A stretch of DNA of 25,391 nucleotides from Entrophospora sp. SA101 (taxonomy: Eukaryota > Glomeromycota > Glomeromycetes > Entrophosporales > Entrophosporaceae): positions 15,778 through 41,168 of the forward strand of contig CAUDNR010003979.1 of assembly GCA_958430865.1 (NCBI GenBank), given 5' to 3'. The position numbers and the translations under genes were made by a program. The stretch's first letter is position 1. Each line of letters starts with the position of its first letter. The notes beneath the pieces were generated by a model. That model saw only the letters and a list, made by a program, of their open reading frames with translations, searched no databases and had not been told where the DNA came from. Positions 1 through 9,826 of the stretch are shown piece after piece.

Positions 1-337
1 GGACAGACAAACGATTGTGGAATTTCCAGTGAAAGACCCATGTGTCGTGATAATCTTCTTGGATCATTTGAATTCACTAATGCCTCATGATGAGGCAAAG
101 TTAGAGTGTACTTTTGATATTAATGCTGACGGTATTCTAAAGGTGACAACTAAAGATAAAGCAACTGGTCATAAAGCAAATATTACTATTTCAAATTCTG
201 CGGGTAGATTATCAACAACTGGAATCAAACATATGATTGCTGAATCTAAGAAACTCAAAGAAGAAGATAAACAAAGTCAAGTACGTGTTGAAGCTAAACA
301 AGAACTTGATAATTATGTTTACCAGGTAACCAATTAG
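1..337 (+). pseudogene. Hsp70 substrate-binding-domain fragment (5'-truncated, frameshifted)
   Basis: The translation shows the start of the Hsp70 peptide-binding domain: KLECTFDINADGILKV, then DKATGHKANITISN, then GRLS and an acidic/lysine stretch, ending at a stop at 335-337. Hsp70 chaperones bind unfolded peptides through this domain. The first ~100 bases read a second conserved piece (RDNLLGSFEFTNA) in another frame, so at least one frameshift separates the two. An intact Hsp70 would continue through the helical lid; here the reading frame stops soon after the beta-domain. The upstream half of the gene is missing because the sequence starts here. The same DNA is seen with more 5' context at 24167-24995. 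Confidence 0.85.
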
Positions 338-733
338 CTAGGATGCATTGATGAACAAACGAACAAATATTAATTCATTATTAATAATTGATATTTAGAT
401 TGAAAATACGCTTAATAAACCAACAATGGTTTATTTTATTTCCTTTTTTTAAAAAAAATTTTTTATTCTTATAACGGATGTTATAATGTCTTTTGCACTC
501 CACCTCATCTTCCTGGTGGTCAACTTACGCCAATTGGAACGGCCTGGTATCTTTTCAAGACGGGGGGGGCATTAAAACTGATTTATTTTACAGAGGATGA
601 GCAATTTTTTTATCTTGTATCGTAAAATCTTAATCTTAAGAATTTAAAAATTTAAATCTTTAATTATTATAAATATTATAAATAAAGTCAATGTAACTAA
701 TTACATGTATATTTTCGCTACGAGAATACTTGG
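1..733. repeat. Terminal direct repeat, left copy
   Basis: This segment matches 24659-25391 base for base wherever I compared it, with a constant offset of 24658. It begins in the middle of an Hsp70 coding fragment, so its left edge is a sequence end and not a biological boundary. Its right edge (733) is exactly where the window stops on the other side. This is what overlapping contig ends or a circular molecule look like. A true tandem repeat of about 24.7 kb would look the same. Confidence 0.93.
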
Positions 734-815
734 ACCAAGAAACTAACTGAACTTTGTCCCGAATGCATCACAGATGTTTGGTTTTACACATGTAATGTAA
801 ATCACATCAAATTTA
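465..815 (+). pseudogene. Family M copy 1: scrap of last exon plus 3' flank
   Basis: The segment 491-600 reads PGGQLTPIGTAWYLFKTG, matching the C-terminal part of the family M protein seen open at 16100-16863. A run of seven G follows and the frame is lost. The 3' flank to about 815 matches the flank of copy 2 (9140-9255), including a stretch readable as KKLTELCPECITDVWFYTC. The 24 bases before the exon scrap (465-488) resemble a segment that lies downstream of the gene in copy 2 (about 9255), so this copy is internally rearranged as well as 5'-truncated. Confidence 0.7.
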
Positions 816-1174
816 TAAATAACACCAATAATAGGTTTTTATTTTGCTTTCTAAACAGAGGCTTTGAATGTCTTTGAGCTTAGTGTACAGTTGCGAGCAA
901 GGAAGAAATAAGTCACTCGTGCGTTTGCTTCTCTTAATCTTTAAAAAATAAACAATGATAAATATGTACAATCTTTAGACAAGATATAATAAATTCATGT
1001 CTAATTCAGTAATTAAATTAACATTCATATAAAATAAAAGAATGGATTTGTTAATAAAACAAACCCGTCATAATATTTAGTGTGAAATTTACAAATTTTC
1101 TGATCGATCTAATGATCATCCAAAAAAATCTAGATGTGTGTTTTTTAGACTGCACCCACAGTTGAACTTATACC
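816..1174. other. Intergenic, upstream of SerRS
   Basis: About 360 bases of AT-rich DNA with no reading frame I can support. It presumably holds the SerRS promoter. I see no clear TATA or known binding motif that stands out from the AT background. Confidence 0.5.
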
Positions 1175-2914
1175 ATGAACCAATTCAAACTCAACGTGGT
1201 AACGAAATACCTGAGAATCGCTAAGAGTCGTTCAATAAGTCCTTATCACTCCGAATATACAAAGGGTTAATATTTCCGAGTCATAAAGAAAGTCTATTAT
1301 CTACAGTTTATTATAATTATCCAAATACTGACTTTTTTACACTTTAAAAAAGAATTTATACATTCCCTCTCCAAATCATCGCCACCATTTACCATTTTAA
1401 AACCACATTTGAATTACAAACATTTCGTATCTTCTAAAGTTGAAATTTCACAAAACATAATAAACCGTAATTTGAAAGATGTAAATATTAATTTGGTGGT
1501 TGATCTCTATGAAAAATCTTGTAGACTAACGACTGATTTAAACTCGCTTAAATCAAAGCGTAATGAAGTTTCAAAATTGGCAAAATCATCAACTCAACAA
1601 GAACGTGAAAATATTTTACAACAAGGAAGAATGATAAAATCACAAATTTTAGAAAAAGAGGCATTATTATCAACTTTGGAGGAGGAATTGATGAGAGAAG
1701 CATTGAAAATCCCCAATGACACACATTCAGATGTGCCTATTGGTGGCGAGGAAAATGCTAGGATAATTAAAATATTTGATGAGCCGTCACTACCACCATC
1801 ATCCTCCTCCATCATAAATAATAATGATGTTGATATTGATGTTGATAAAAATGGGGGTGGTAATGAACAATTAAAAAAAAAGAAAGATCATATAGAATTG
1901 GGTAATGAATTGGATATTATTGATTTTGAGACAGGATCTAATGTTACAGGAAACCATTGGTATTATTTAAAGAATTCAGGGGTATTGTTGGAATTTGCTT
2001 TGATACAATTTGCTTTACAAAAAGCGATTGAAAAAGGGTACATGCCTATTATTACACCTGATGTTGTAAGAAAAGATTTTAGTTATGCCTGTGGATTTCA
2101 ACCACGAGAAAATGAATCTTCACAAAACTATTTTTTATCAACAGGCGAAGAAAACATTTCAACAAGTAACAATAATAATAATAGTGGTGGTAGCAGTAGT
2201 AAACATCACAATCAATTAATGCTAGCAGCTACAGCTGAAATACCATTAGCAGGGATTTATTCCGATAAAATATTATTTTCAAAACAATTACCAAAAAAAT
2301 TTGTAGGATTTTGCCATTCTTTTAGGTCAGAATCAGGTTCAAGAGGTAAAGAAACAAAAGGATTATACAGGGTGCATCAATTTAGTAAATTGGAATTATT
2401 TATATTTTCAAAACCTGAAGAAAGCGAGGAGATGTTTCAGGAAATTGTTGATTTGCAATCAAGTATTTATAAAGATTTAGGATTACCATTTAGAATCTTG
2501 GATATGCCAACATTTGAACTTGGAGCTAGTGCTTATAGGAAATATGATATAGAAACATGGATGCCAGGTAGATGTAAATGGGGAGAGGTAATGTGTCCAA
2601 TATCTATTTATAAATTTTTAGATTCATTCATTCATTTGATTATTGGATAAACGAATTATTATTAATTACATTATTAGGTTTCATCAGCATCCAATTGCAC
2701 AGATTATCAATCGCGTAGGCTAAATATAAGAATGAAACGTTCTATGTTAGCGTCAACAGAATTTGTACATACATTGAATGGAACAGCAATTGCAATACCG
2801 AGGATGATTATTTCAATTATTGAGAATTTTCAAACAAATGATGGAAAAGTTGTTATACCTAAAGTGTTGAGAAAATGGATGTATGATATGGAGGTTATTG
2901 ATAAAAAATCTTGA
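1175..2914 (+). CDS. Seryl-tRNA synthetase, probably mitochondrial (3 exons)
   Basis: This enzyme charges tRNA-Ser with serine. I model exons 1175-1265, 1353-2587 and 2678-2914 (520 aa). The 2588-2677 intron (GTAATG...TTAG) is strongly supported because it joins KWGE to [14 protein letters not shown], the conserved SerRS sequence. The first intron is inferred: donor GTTAAT, branch-like ACTGAC at 1327-1332, acceptor at 1352. It removes an in-frame TAA (1268) and links the frame, which otherwise has no ATG, to an ATG at 1175. The resulting N-terminus is basic and hydroxylated, like a mitochondrial presequence. Residues ~60-135 form the helical tRNA-binding arm. Class II motif 2 starts FRSESGSRG at ~354 with R370-VHQF, and motif 3 is GTAIAIPR at 477-484 with its invariant Arg. 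Low-complexity Ser/Asn inserts interrupt the core. The gene ends 24 bp before the inverted-repeat breakpoint. Confidence 0.9.
2588..2677 (+). other. SerRS intron 2
   Basis: This is a 90-bp phase-0 GT-AG intron. Reading through it gives a stop at 2648-2650. Removing it restores the conserved [13 protein letters not shown] junction of seryl-tRNA synthetases. Confidence 0.93.
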
Positions 2915-2938
2915 AACTTTTAATTTGATCTAAATGTA

Positions 2939-3319
2939 GAAGGTTTACGACCACCAATATTACCTGAAATGCCTGATGATTATGCACAGATGACGCAGAG
3001 GTGTTGGGACGTGGATCCAACAAAAAGACCAACTAGTGGAGAGCTTTATGATTTTGCTGAAAACAAACGTAATGAAGTTTTTAAAAATAATAATACTAGT
3101 AATAGTAGTAGTGATAATAGTAATAATACTAGTGGTGGTAGTAGTGTTTCGCAACAAGTACACAAACCACATCCAGATGCATATCATAAAAGTAGAATAT
3201 TAGATGAAGAGATTGCTAAATCTAAAAGCTTAAAATTTTATACAAGTAATGATAGTTCGTTAAATAGTCTTGATTTTAACTCTTTTCTTTTAAATGATGA
3301 TTTTAACAAAGGTGAATAA
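2939..3319 (+). pseudogene. 3' fragment of the protein kinase gene
   Basis: Encodes the last 126 residues of the kinase at 21850-23402 with identical sequence: the C-lobe end (RPPILPEMPDDYAQM, then RCWDVDPTKRPT) and the Asn/Ser-rich tail. It lacks the start codon, ATP site and catalytic loop because the inverted-repeat breakpoint cuts the gene at GAA-GGT. It lies just downstream of the SerRS gene on the same strand. Its stop codon is embedded in an AATAAA hexamer (3315-3320), so it may now supply a 3' end to SerRS transcripts. That last point is inference. Confidence 0.93.
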
Positions 3320-4679
3320 AAATTTCATTATTAATTAATTGGAAATTATTATCCATTAATTATTACTAACGATACTTATTTGATTGATTAATAAACACTA
3401 GATTCTAGTAATTAAGAGAAAGAATCAATGGGTGACTAATTTAATCTCCACTATAAATTTATTATTTATCTTTTTATTTTTTTATTTTATTTCTTAAAGT
3501 TAAATCATAATAATATTTTGAAATAATAAACTTTTTACAGTTTCTGATTCTTGTTAAATGGTAATATTGCCGATTACAGCTTAATTTTTGGACTACTCTT
3601 GTCAGTTAATTGCAAGCAACTCATAATAATTCGGTGCTTGACAATTAACTGGTTTACGAATTTACTTTGGTTCTCGCTTGTTGCCTCTTCCTTGTTTGTA
3701 AGTACACTTAATGGTGCCGGATAACTCTAAATGAATAAAACGACTTTTTTACAAAGCTCAAAGGCTTCTATAAAGTTCCTTTTATTCGCTTGTGACCAAT
3801 TATTTCAGTTTATCTGTCGATTTGGTTTATTTACAAACATTTAGGCAGCTTGTTAACGGCCTTGCGTTTACTATTACAATAACACTACTGGTGACCTTTG
3901 GACAATACTTCACTAACACCCACTAGTTAACCAACGTTAGCACTAAACCCTTGTTTACCCACTAAGGCAAAAAACTTGGCTTTTTACCAAGACACTCATT
4001 CCACTTGTTGTTTTTATCAAAGCGCTTTAAGCAATGATTTTGAGGGTTTTAGTTTATTGGAATGTTAATTGTGCATTGATTTATTATTCAATTTCGTAGA
4101 AATGAAACCGAGTTTTATAGGTCGCAAAATTTTAAATTAAAAATAATAGAACTACTAATTTGTTTTTATCTTTATCTAGTTGGATATTAGATTTTTTTAA
4201 AACACAAAAAGATCAAGAATTCTATTTTATATGAAAATAGAGAAATCGTATACAATAAGAGAGCTTTCGATAAAAGGAAACGAAAATATTTCTTTACATG
4301 GTAATTAAACAAATTATAAATATAAATCTTCCGCTTGAGTAATAATAATGGTAAAATTAGTTGATAAAGTTTTTTTTATATATAACAAGCACCTTCTTCA
4401 ATTAAAAACGACTTTAGGTTAAACAAAGTAAATGTATGGCAAGGATTGTATGTTTTATATACAGCTATTAATTATATTTGCATAACTATAAACCATTAGG
4501 TTTCTTTTATCTTACTAACTTAGATCACTCAAAAAAACCAAAAATTGTAAAACTTTTCATAGGAGAGAGCAAGCCTCTTTTCAATTGAAACGACTTTAGG
4601 TTAGGTGTCTTGAGGATTATATATAACCATCAATAATTTTAAATGCTTTAACAATAAAGTAATTTAATCAATCAATATC
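3320..4679. other. Non-coding stretch with hairpin and local direct repeats (left arm)
   Basis: No supportable gene. A 16-bp stem with one bulge (CAGTTAATTGCAAGCA at 3603-3618 against 3635-3651) forms a hairpin with a 16-nt loop. The segment 3540-4080 is less AT-rich than its surroundings and has no long open frame. A degenerate ~90-bp unit recurs about 182 bp apart, anchored on AACGACTTTAGGTTA at 4407-4421 and 4589-4603. The identical stretch on the other strand is 20490-21849. Confidence 0.55.
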
Positions 4680-4914
4680 AGCATAATGGACACTCATTTT
4701 GTGCAACAGTCATTTGTATAATAGGCAGGCAGTTACACAGAGCCCGTTGCTTCTGAAACTTCACTAGAATATAGCTGTAGCCTCTCTAAGTCCAGATCAT
4801 CAGCAAGATCAAAATTATCTCACACTTTTATAATCAAACTTTTGCAAGAACTTTCACCATAACATATGTTATGTTGATCATTTTTTTGTGATCTGCAACA
4901 GTGTCCACTATGCT
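4680..4914. mobile_element. MITE-like element (left arm copy)
   Basis: A 235-bp non-coding element has 15-bp terminal inverted repeats, AGCATAATGGACACT at the left and the complement of AGCATAGTGGACACT at the right, one mismatch apart. The 9-bp sequence ATCAATATC directly flanks both ends (4671-4679 and 4915-4923), as a target-site duplication. TIRs of this length with a 9-bp duplication fit a Mutator-like non-autonomous element best, but hAT (8 bp) cannot be excluded because the boundary can slide. There is no transposase inside. Confidence 0.75.
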
Positions 4915-5544
4915 ATCAATATCGCAAAAATATTATAAAAAGCTTGTACACAACAACGCCTTCATTTTACTTGTAACTTTTGTGCAATTATAAAAGGCTT
5001 GCACAAGTATTTTGCGCAGTTCATAATTTTGCACGATAACTTGGTAATTATGCACTACGCTTGCGTAAAGTTTTCATTCGAGTAAGAATTATGAATAATC
5101 TTCAAAGTGCAAGATATTTGCAAAAATTGCATACACATAATTTTTACGTTGCGTAGTAGGTGAAGATGGCCGACGCTCTCTGCGGTAATACCACACGACA
5201 TATCATCAAGACCAAGATGTTCATCAGATGGTATCACACCATCACAGCATTCGGTGGTTGGTAAATTATAATTATAAAGAATATTGACAAAGAAGTTAAA
5301 ATTTTTGGATTACCCGGTAATTTTTCCCGATGTCGGACATAAAATGTTGGAGAATGATACAAAACAAAATGGTTAATTTTTTTTTTCCTCCATCCATCTT
5401 CTCCTTTTGTTTGGGTTTCGGGTTGGTAATGACGCCAACTTTTTTTTTGGTTTACGTAGTCTGCCATTTATTTCGTACAATTACCGTAGTGATAATTAAG
5501 AAAGAAATCGGTGTGATCCTCTTAGATTATGTCGTTATTATCGC
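4915..5544. other. Non-coding stretch (left arm)
   Basis: Contains short related segments such as ATTATAAAAAGCTTGTACAC (4931-4950) and a similar piece around 4987-5006. A GC-richer patch at 5155-5260 reads on the minus strand as DEHLGLDDMSCGITAESVG, which I do not recognise and which has no support as a gene. The same DNA is at 19625-20254 on the other strand. Confidence 0.4.

Positions 5545-5616
<72 letters not shown>
5545..5616. repeat. TAT trinucleotide microsatellite (left arm)
   Basis: A 72-bp uninterrupted tract of 24 TAT units. The right-arm counterpart (19553-19624) has the same number of units. It lies directly beyond the point where the Hsp70 fragment loses homology. Confidence 0.95.
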
Positions 5617-5622
5617 CAATAA

Positions 5623-5997
5623 TTAAAATATATGCCATTTGTCGCCCGCCTTTCCTTTAGTATTAATACGTTTAAATTCTTGTTTAAAATATTCCGGCAG
5701 GTTATTATCAAAATCTTCACCGTCTGAATGGGTGTCACTAGTTGTAGCCTTTACAGCAAAAATATAACCAAACATGTTTGAAAGTGATATGTCAAAAATT
5801 CTACCACCAAAATCAAAAATCAAAAATTTTTTTTCTGATGTATCTTTGGAATCAAGTCCATAAGCAATAGCCGCGGCAGTTGGTTCATTGCTAATTCTGG
5901 GAACATCAAGTGCTGCGATTCTACCAGCATCTCTTGTTGCGAGACATTGAAATATGCAGGAGCCGTGATAACAGCTTTCTTTACTTTTTTTCCAAGC
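5623..5997 (-). pseudogene. Hsp70 ATPase-domain fragment (left arm copy)
   Basis: Identical on the minus strand to 19172-19546, where it is described in full. It reads [15 protein letters not shown], then after a small deletion [20 protein letters not shown], then the phosphate-binding region and [17 protein letters not shown]. It cannot make a working chaperone because it is frameshifted and both ends are missing. Confidence 0.88.
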
Positions 5998-6077
5998 TAT
6001 ATCCTAGTAGTATACATATACATGTATATAAGGAATTTGTTGATATCAGATGTTGTGTACAAATATAATAATAATTA

Positions 6078-6542
6078 TTATTGTTGTTGTTGCAAAAGAA
6101 TTATAATCCTATTATATGCAGGATTTGGGATAATGATTAAAACGGGATCGCCTTTTTCTTCAACATCAGAGGGTTGTTTTATATAATTATATAATTGTGA
6201 ATTTCGTTTTTTAGATGCCTTTGAAAAAATAGTTCCAAGGGCTTAAAAAAAATTAGATTTTATTTAGATTCTATTATAGAAGAGATTAAGAAGAAACAAT
6301 TCTTGTCATTTATTTTTTCTACTAACCTTTTTCCAATCCTGGTTCTTGAATACCATAACAAATACCACAAAAAACATATTTTTTTTGATAATATAAAACC
6401 TGATGAGAAATGGTAATTGATATGTCAGTATATGTAGTTTTGTTGATAGATAAATCAGTTGATTATTTACCTCGACAATTGAAATCCACACGGGGGAAGT
6501 CATCCAAATTATAAAAAGGATAAAAGGCGAAGCAACCAACAT
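6078..6542 (-). CDS. Family M copy 5, C-terminally truncated (left arm copy)
   Basis: Mirror image of 18627-19091, with exons 6471-6542, 6327-6399 and 6078-6241 on the minus strand. The frame is open for 102 residues: an N-terminal membrane segment (MLVASPFILFIIWM), the GIQEP motif, SDVEEKGDPVLIIIPNP, and then a short Gln run and stop. The rest of the family domain is missing. I cannot tell whether it is expressed. It could equally be called a pseudogene. Confidence 0.5.
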
Positions 6543-8305
6543 GCAGCAACCAAAACAATTGCATGCATTATATTAATAAAGAAAGGTGAGTTACTGCTTC
6601 TGATGTTTTGATGATGAGAGAGACAATAATTTATTGTTTCTATTCGACTCGTGCGTGATAATAATAGTTAAGTAAAATTTGGCTTCACATTGCTCATTCG
6701 TTGAGAAGAAGAAAAATGTCGAAATCTTTGGAAAAATGTTGTCCTAGTTAAACACTTTCATGAAAAGCACAACGCCAATGTTTTCCGTTACCTTCGTTGT
6801 CTTACTTCTTCACGTGCATGACGATCGGCTGCAAAAAGAGCCTCTGATAATTTTGCAAATTTATCATTAATAGTAACATGTAATTTATTTAAAAAAAATG
6901 AATAAATCTGTATCCAATGTAATGTAATTAAAAAAAAGATTTCTACATGGAAGAGGGAAAATCTTCCAAAATTTGTTTCCATTTACTATTTTATAATGAA
7001 ATCATTAAAAATTGGAGAGTTTTTATTATTATATAGTTTGTAATAATTTATTTTAATGCTGAAATTTATTATATATTTTTTCTAAGATGAAATGAGTATT
7101 TCACTATTATTCAACGATATAGCTATTTAATTATAAGCAACACAAACAAAACAGGATGAGCGGACAAATAATTAGATCATTTGAGATTTTATATATAGAT
7201 AATTAATATTTGCATTTTAATTAGCATATTAAAATTGATTAAATAATGATGAATTTCAAAACTGCGGAACGATACATACACTGCTTTGCCTACACGAAAA
7301 AAAGGACAGGAAAGTTGATCTCATTTAATGTGATACATGCAGACGTTCTTGACCCCGTCATGGAAAAAACATTGTACGATTTGGTCATGAAGTGTATGAC
7401 AAACCCGCCTATATAATTATTGAATAATAAAATGTTCGCTTGATTTGCAAATAGATCTTGATTTTGGCACGTATTTCGATCGAATTTGCCTATATTTGAA
7501 TAATTGATAAAACATTCATTAAAATATATTTTAAAAATAACTTCACAGATCTTGCCTTTAACACTTATTTCAATTTCAATCACTCCTATATATATATACA
7601 AAATATTGAATAATTGATAAAACTTTCATTTGCAAAACTTGATTTGCAACCTTCTTAGATCTTGTATTAAACACTTACTTTGATCACGCCTATACAAACT
7701 ATCAAATCATTGACAAAAGTTCATCATTATATTTTACAAACTTCTTTGGAAGCTTCATACATTGTCATACATCTTGTATTTAACAGTTACTTCCACAAAC
7801 TCGCAACCTATCGTCAACTCTATATTTTTTTGATTACACAATAAAAATTATGGAATAGAATTTGTCCAATGAAATGTTGTATGTAAGACTCATTTTTCCC
7901 ATTACTAATACCCATCCCGGGGTACGACGAACCCATGTGGCTCATTTAAATGTCCAGCAAGTTTATTTTATTTAGGTAAAACTCATTAATTAGTTGATTG
8001 ATTACATTTATAATATATGATGATGATACATCATCAATTATAGCAGCTACGAATCATCATTTTTTTGAGAATGATAATAAATCAAAGTTTTTCATAAAAT
8101 AGACTATTGTCTTGGCCTGAATCATTTTTTTGCTTTTTACGACAAAGATGAAATCCAAACCCAACTTAAAACAAATGAATTTTTGTTCTCGTCCTCAGTT
8201 ATAAATAAGCTTGTTATTATTAAAATTTTACTACATTATTAAATAATAACTTGATATTACAATGCTATTATTATGTTTAAAAACTCACCTTTCCTTTTTA
8301 ATATA
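6543..8305. other. Long non-coding stretch with degenerate tandem repeats (left arm)
   Basis: Holds a roughly 110-bp degenerate tandem repeat at 7404-7788 and a GC-richer patch at 7905-7935 (CCCATCCCGGGGTACGACG). On the minus strand at 6788-6982 there is a candidate exon ending in SEALFAADRHAREEVRQRR followed by a GT donor. I do not recognise any protein. The mirror stretch is 16864-18626. Confidence 0.45.
7404..7788. repeat. Degenerate ~110-bp tandem repeat, about 3.5-4 units (left arm)
   Basis: Reverse complement of the repeat described at 17381-17765. Each unit carries a variant of GTGTTAAATACAAGATCT, then AAGTT, TTTTATCAATTATTCAAT and TATAGG. Confidence 0.65.
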
Positions 8306-9074
8306 ATGCATGCAACTTTTTGTATTTGTTTCGGTTGCTGCATGTTGGTTGCTTTGCCTTTTATCCTTTTTATAATTTGGATGACTTCCCCCGTGTGGAT
8401 TTCAATTATTGGGTAAATAATCAACTGATTTATCTACCAACAAAACCACACATAACATTTCTCATTTCTCATCAGATTTTATATTATCAAAATGTTTTTT
8501 TGCGGCATTTATTATGATATTCAAGAACCAGAATTGGCAAAAGGTTAGTAGAAAAAATAAATGAAAAGAATTGTTTCTTCTTAATCACTAATCACTTTTA
8601 TAATAGAATCTAAATAAGATCTAAATTTTTTTTTTAAGCCCTCAGAACTATTTTTCCAAAAGCATCTAAAAGTGAAATTCACAAATATATGAAACAACTT
8701 TCTGATGTTGAAGAGGGTGACCCCGTTTTAATCATAATCCCAAATCCTCAATGGGTCGATTAACATGGACAGAATGCATACAATTTGGTTATGAATACTT
8801 TTGCAACAGTTAATATCCATCGTGCAAATCAGCGTAGGGACAAAAATTCATATTGTATTTTTCACTTCCGAGATATGGAAGAACTTTACAGTGTACGTGA
8901 TGCTATCGAAACTTTACATCCCAATGCCTTTTGCATTCCATCTTCCTACCGTACTTATCTATTCCTGGTGGTCAGCTTACACCAATTGGAGCGGCAAGGT
9001 ATCTTTTCAAGAGAGGGGAAGAGGATGTTAAACCTGATTTTGTAGAAGATAAACGATTTTTTAATATTCATTAG
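8306..9074 (+). pseudogene. Family M copy 2, broken by a stop and a frameshift
   Basis: It has the same gene structure as copy 4: exons 8306-8412, 8476-8543 and 8639-9074. Through 8757 it is identical to copy 4 and encodes the membrane anchor, DIQEPELAK and SDVEEGDPVLIIIPNPQWV. The next codons give TAA at 8761-8763 where copy 4 reads NQHGQN. A further one-base insertion near 8945-8960 shifts PGGQLTPIGAARYLFKRG into another frame. The remainder (FATVNIHRANQRRDKN, FHFRDMEELY) is well conserved, so the damage looks recent. The spacer copy at 13736-14469 shares both lesions. Confidence 0.8.
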
Positions 9075-9826
9075 TAAAGTCAATTTTCAGAATTTAAAAA
9101 TTCAAATCTTTAGTTGTTATAATTATTATAAATAAATAAAGTCAAAATTATATTTTCGCTACGAAAATACTTGATCAAGAAACTAACTGAACTTTGTCCC
9201 GAATGCATCACAAATGGTTGGTTTTACACATGTAATGTAAATCACATCCAATTTATTCTTATAACGGATGTCATAATGGAAGTTTGGTTGTTGGTAGCAG
9301 TTGTTTTGAACTTATTGCTTGGGCATATCAAGGACAAAAAAGATGAATGTAGTTTTAACACCAAATGGACATAAAACAGAGTTTAACTCAATTATGCAAA
9401 AAAAAAAAGTAAATATAATTATTACATATGCAAAACTTGCCTCTAGGGTTATATTATTATTGTTGATATTAACAATGTTATTCAAAAATCAAATTTTCAA
9501 CAACAAATAATTAATTTCAAATAAAAGCTTTTTTTTGAGAACTTTGAATATGAACAGCAAGTATAATTAATTAGATAGTGCAAAAGTAATTTGTTTAATT
9601 TCAATTTTTTGTGAAAAGAAAACTTTTTATATTAAAGAAAAAATTATATATAAGAAAAAGACGAAAAAAAGAGAAAGGGGAAAAATTACAAATTTATCAT
9701 GAAAATTCTAAAAATTACTATGATGATTATGTGATATAATTATAATTATAATTACAATTATTATTATTATTAATATTATTAATATTATTATTATTTCAAA
9801 TTCTAATTAAATAGATAAATGATCGA
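9075..9826 (+). other. Family M 3' flank with a possible kinase N-terminus relic
   Basis: No intact gene. Around 9171-9255 the plus strand reads KKLTELCPECITNGWFYTCN followed by VNHIQF. This resembles the CPEC...C..N..H.Q zinc-ribbon start of Glomeromycotina protein kinases, but no kinase domain follows. The related flanks at 740-800 and 13550-13640 keep it, while the copy 4 flank has lost about 40 bp of it. The last part, from 9537, is inside the near-identical inverted repeat and forms the tetraspanin 3' flank. Confidence 0.4.

Noticed and set aside
1409..1411. TTG as the SerRS start codon
   Set aside because: This is a nuclear eukaryotic gene with introns, so a TTG start is unlikely. The frame stays open upstream and a spliced ATG at 1175 explains it.
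2960..3187. Thr/Ile-rich minus-strand frame opposite the kinase tail
   Set aside because: It is the complement of the Asn/Ser low-complexity tail (AAT/AGT codons) and a shadow of the real gene.
5330..5626. 98-codon frame ending in a poly-isoleucine run (also mirrored at 19543-19839)
   Set aside because: The second half is the TAT microsatellite read as ATT codons, and the first half has no protein-like pattern.
8010..8040. TGATGAT/ATCATCA palindrome
   Set aside because: It is short and built from simple trinucleotide repeats, as expected by chance in this AT-rich DNA.
9319..9510. 63-codon frame downstream of family M copy 2 (and its mirror)
   Set aside because: It is not conserved in frame in the diverged copy 4 flank, so it is not supported as a gene.
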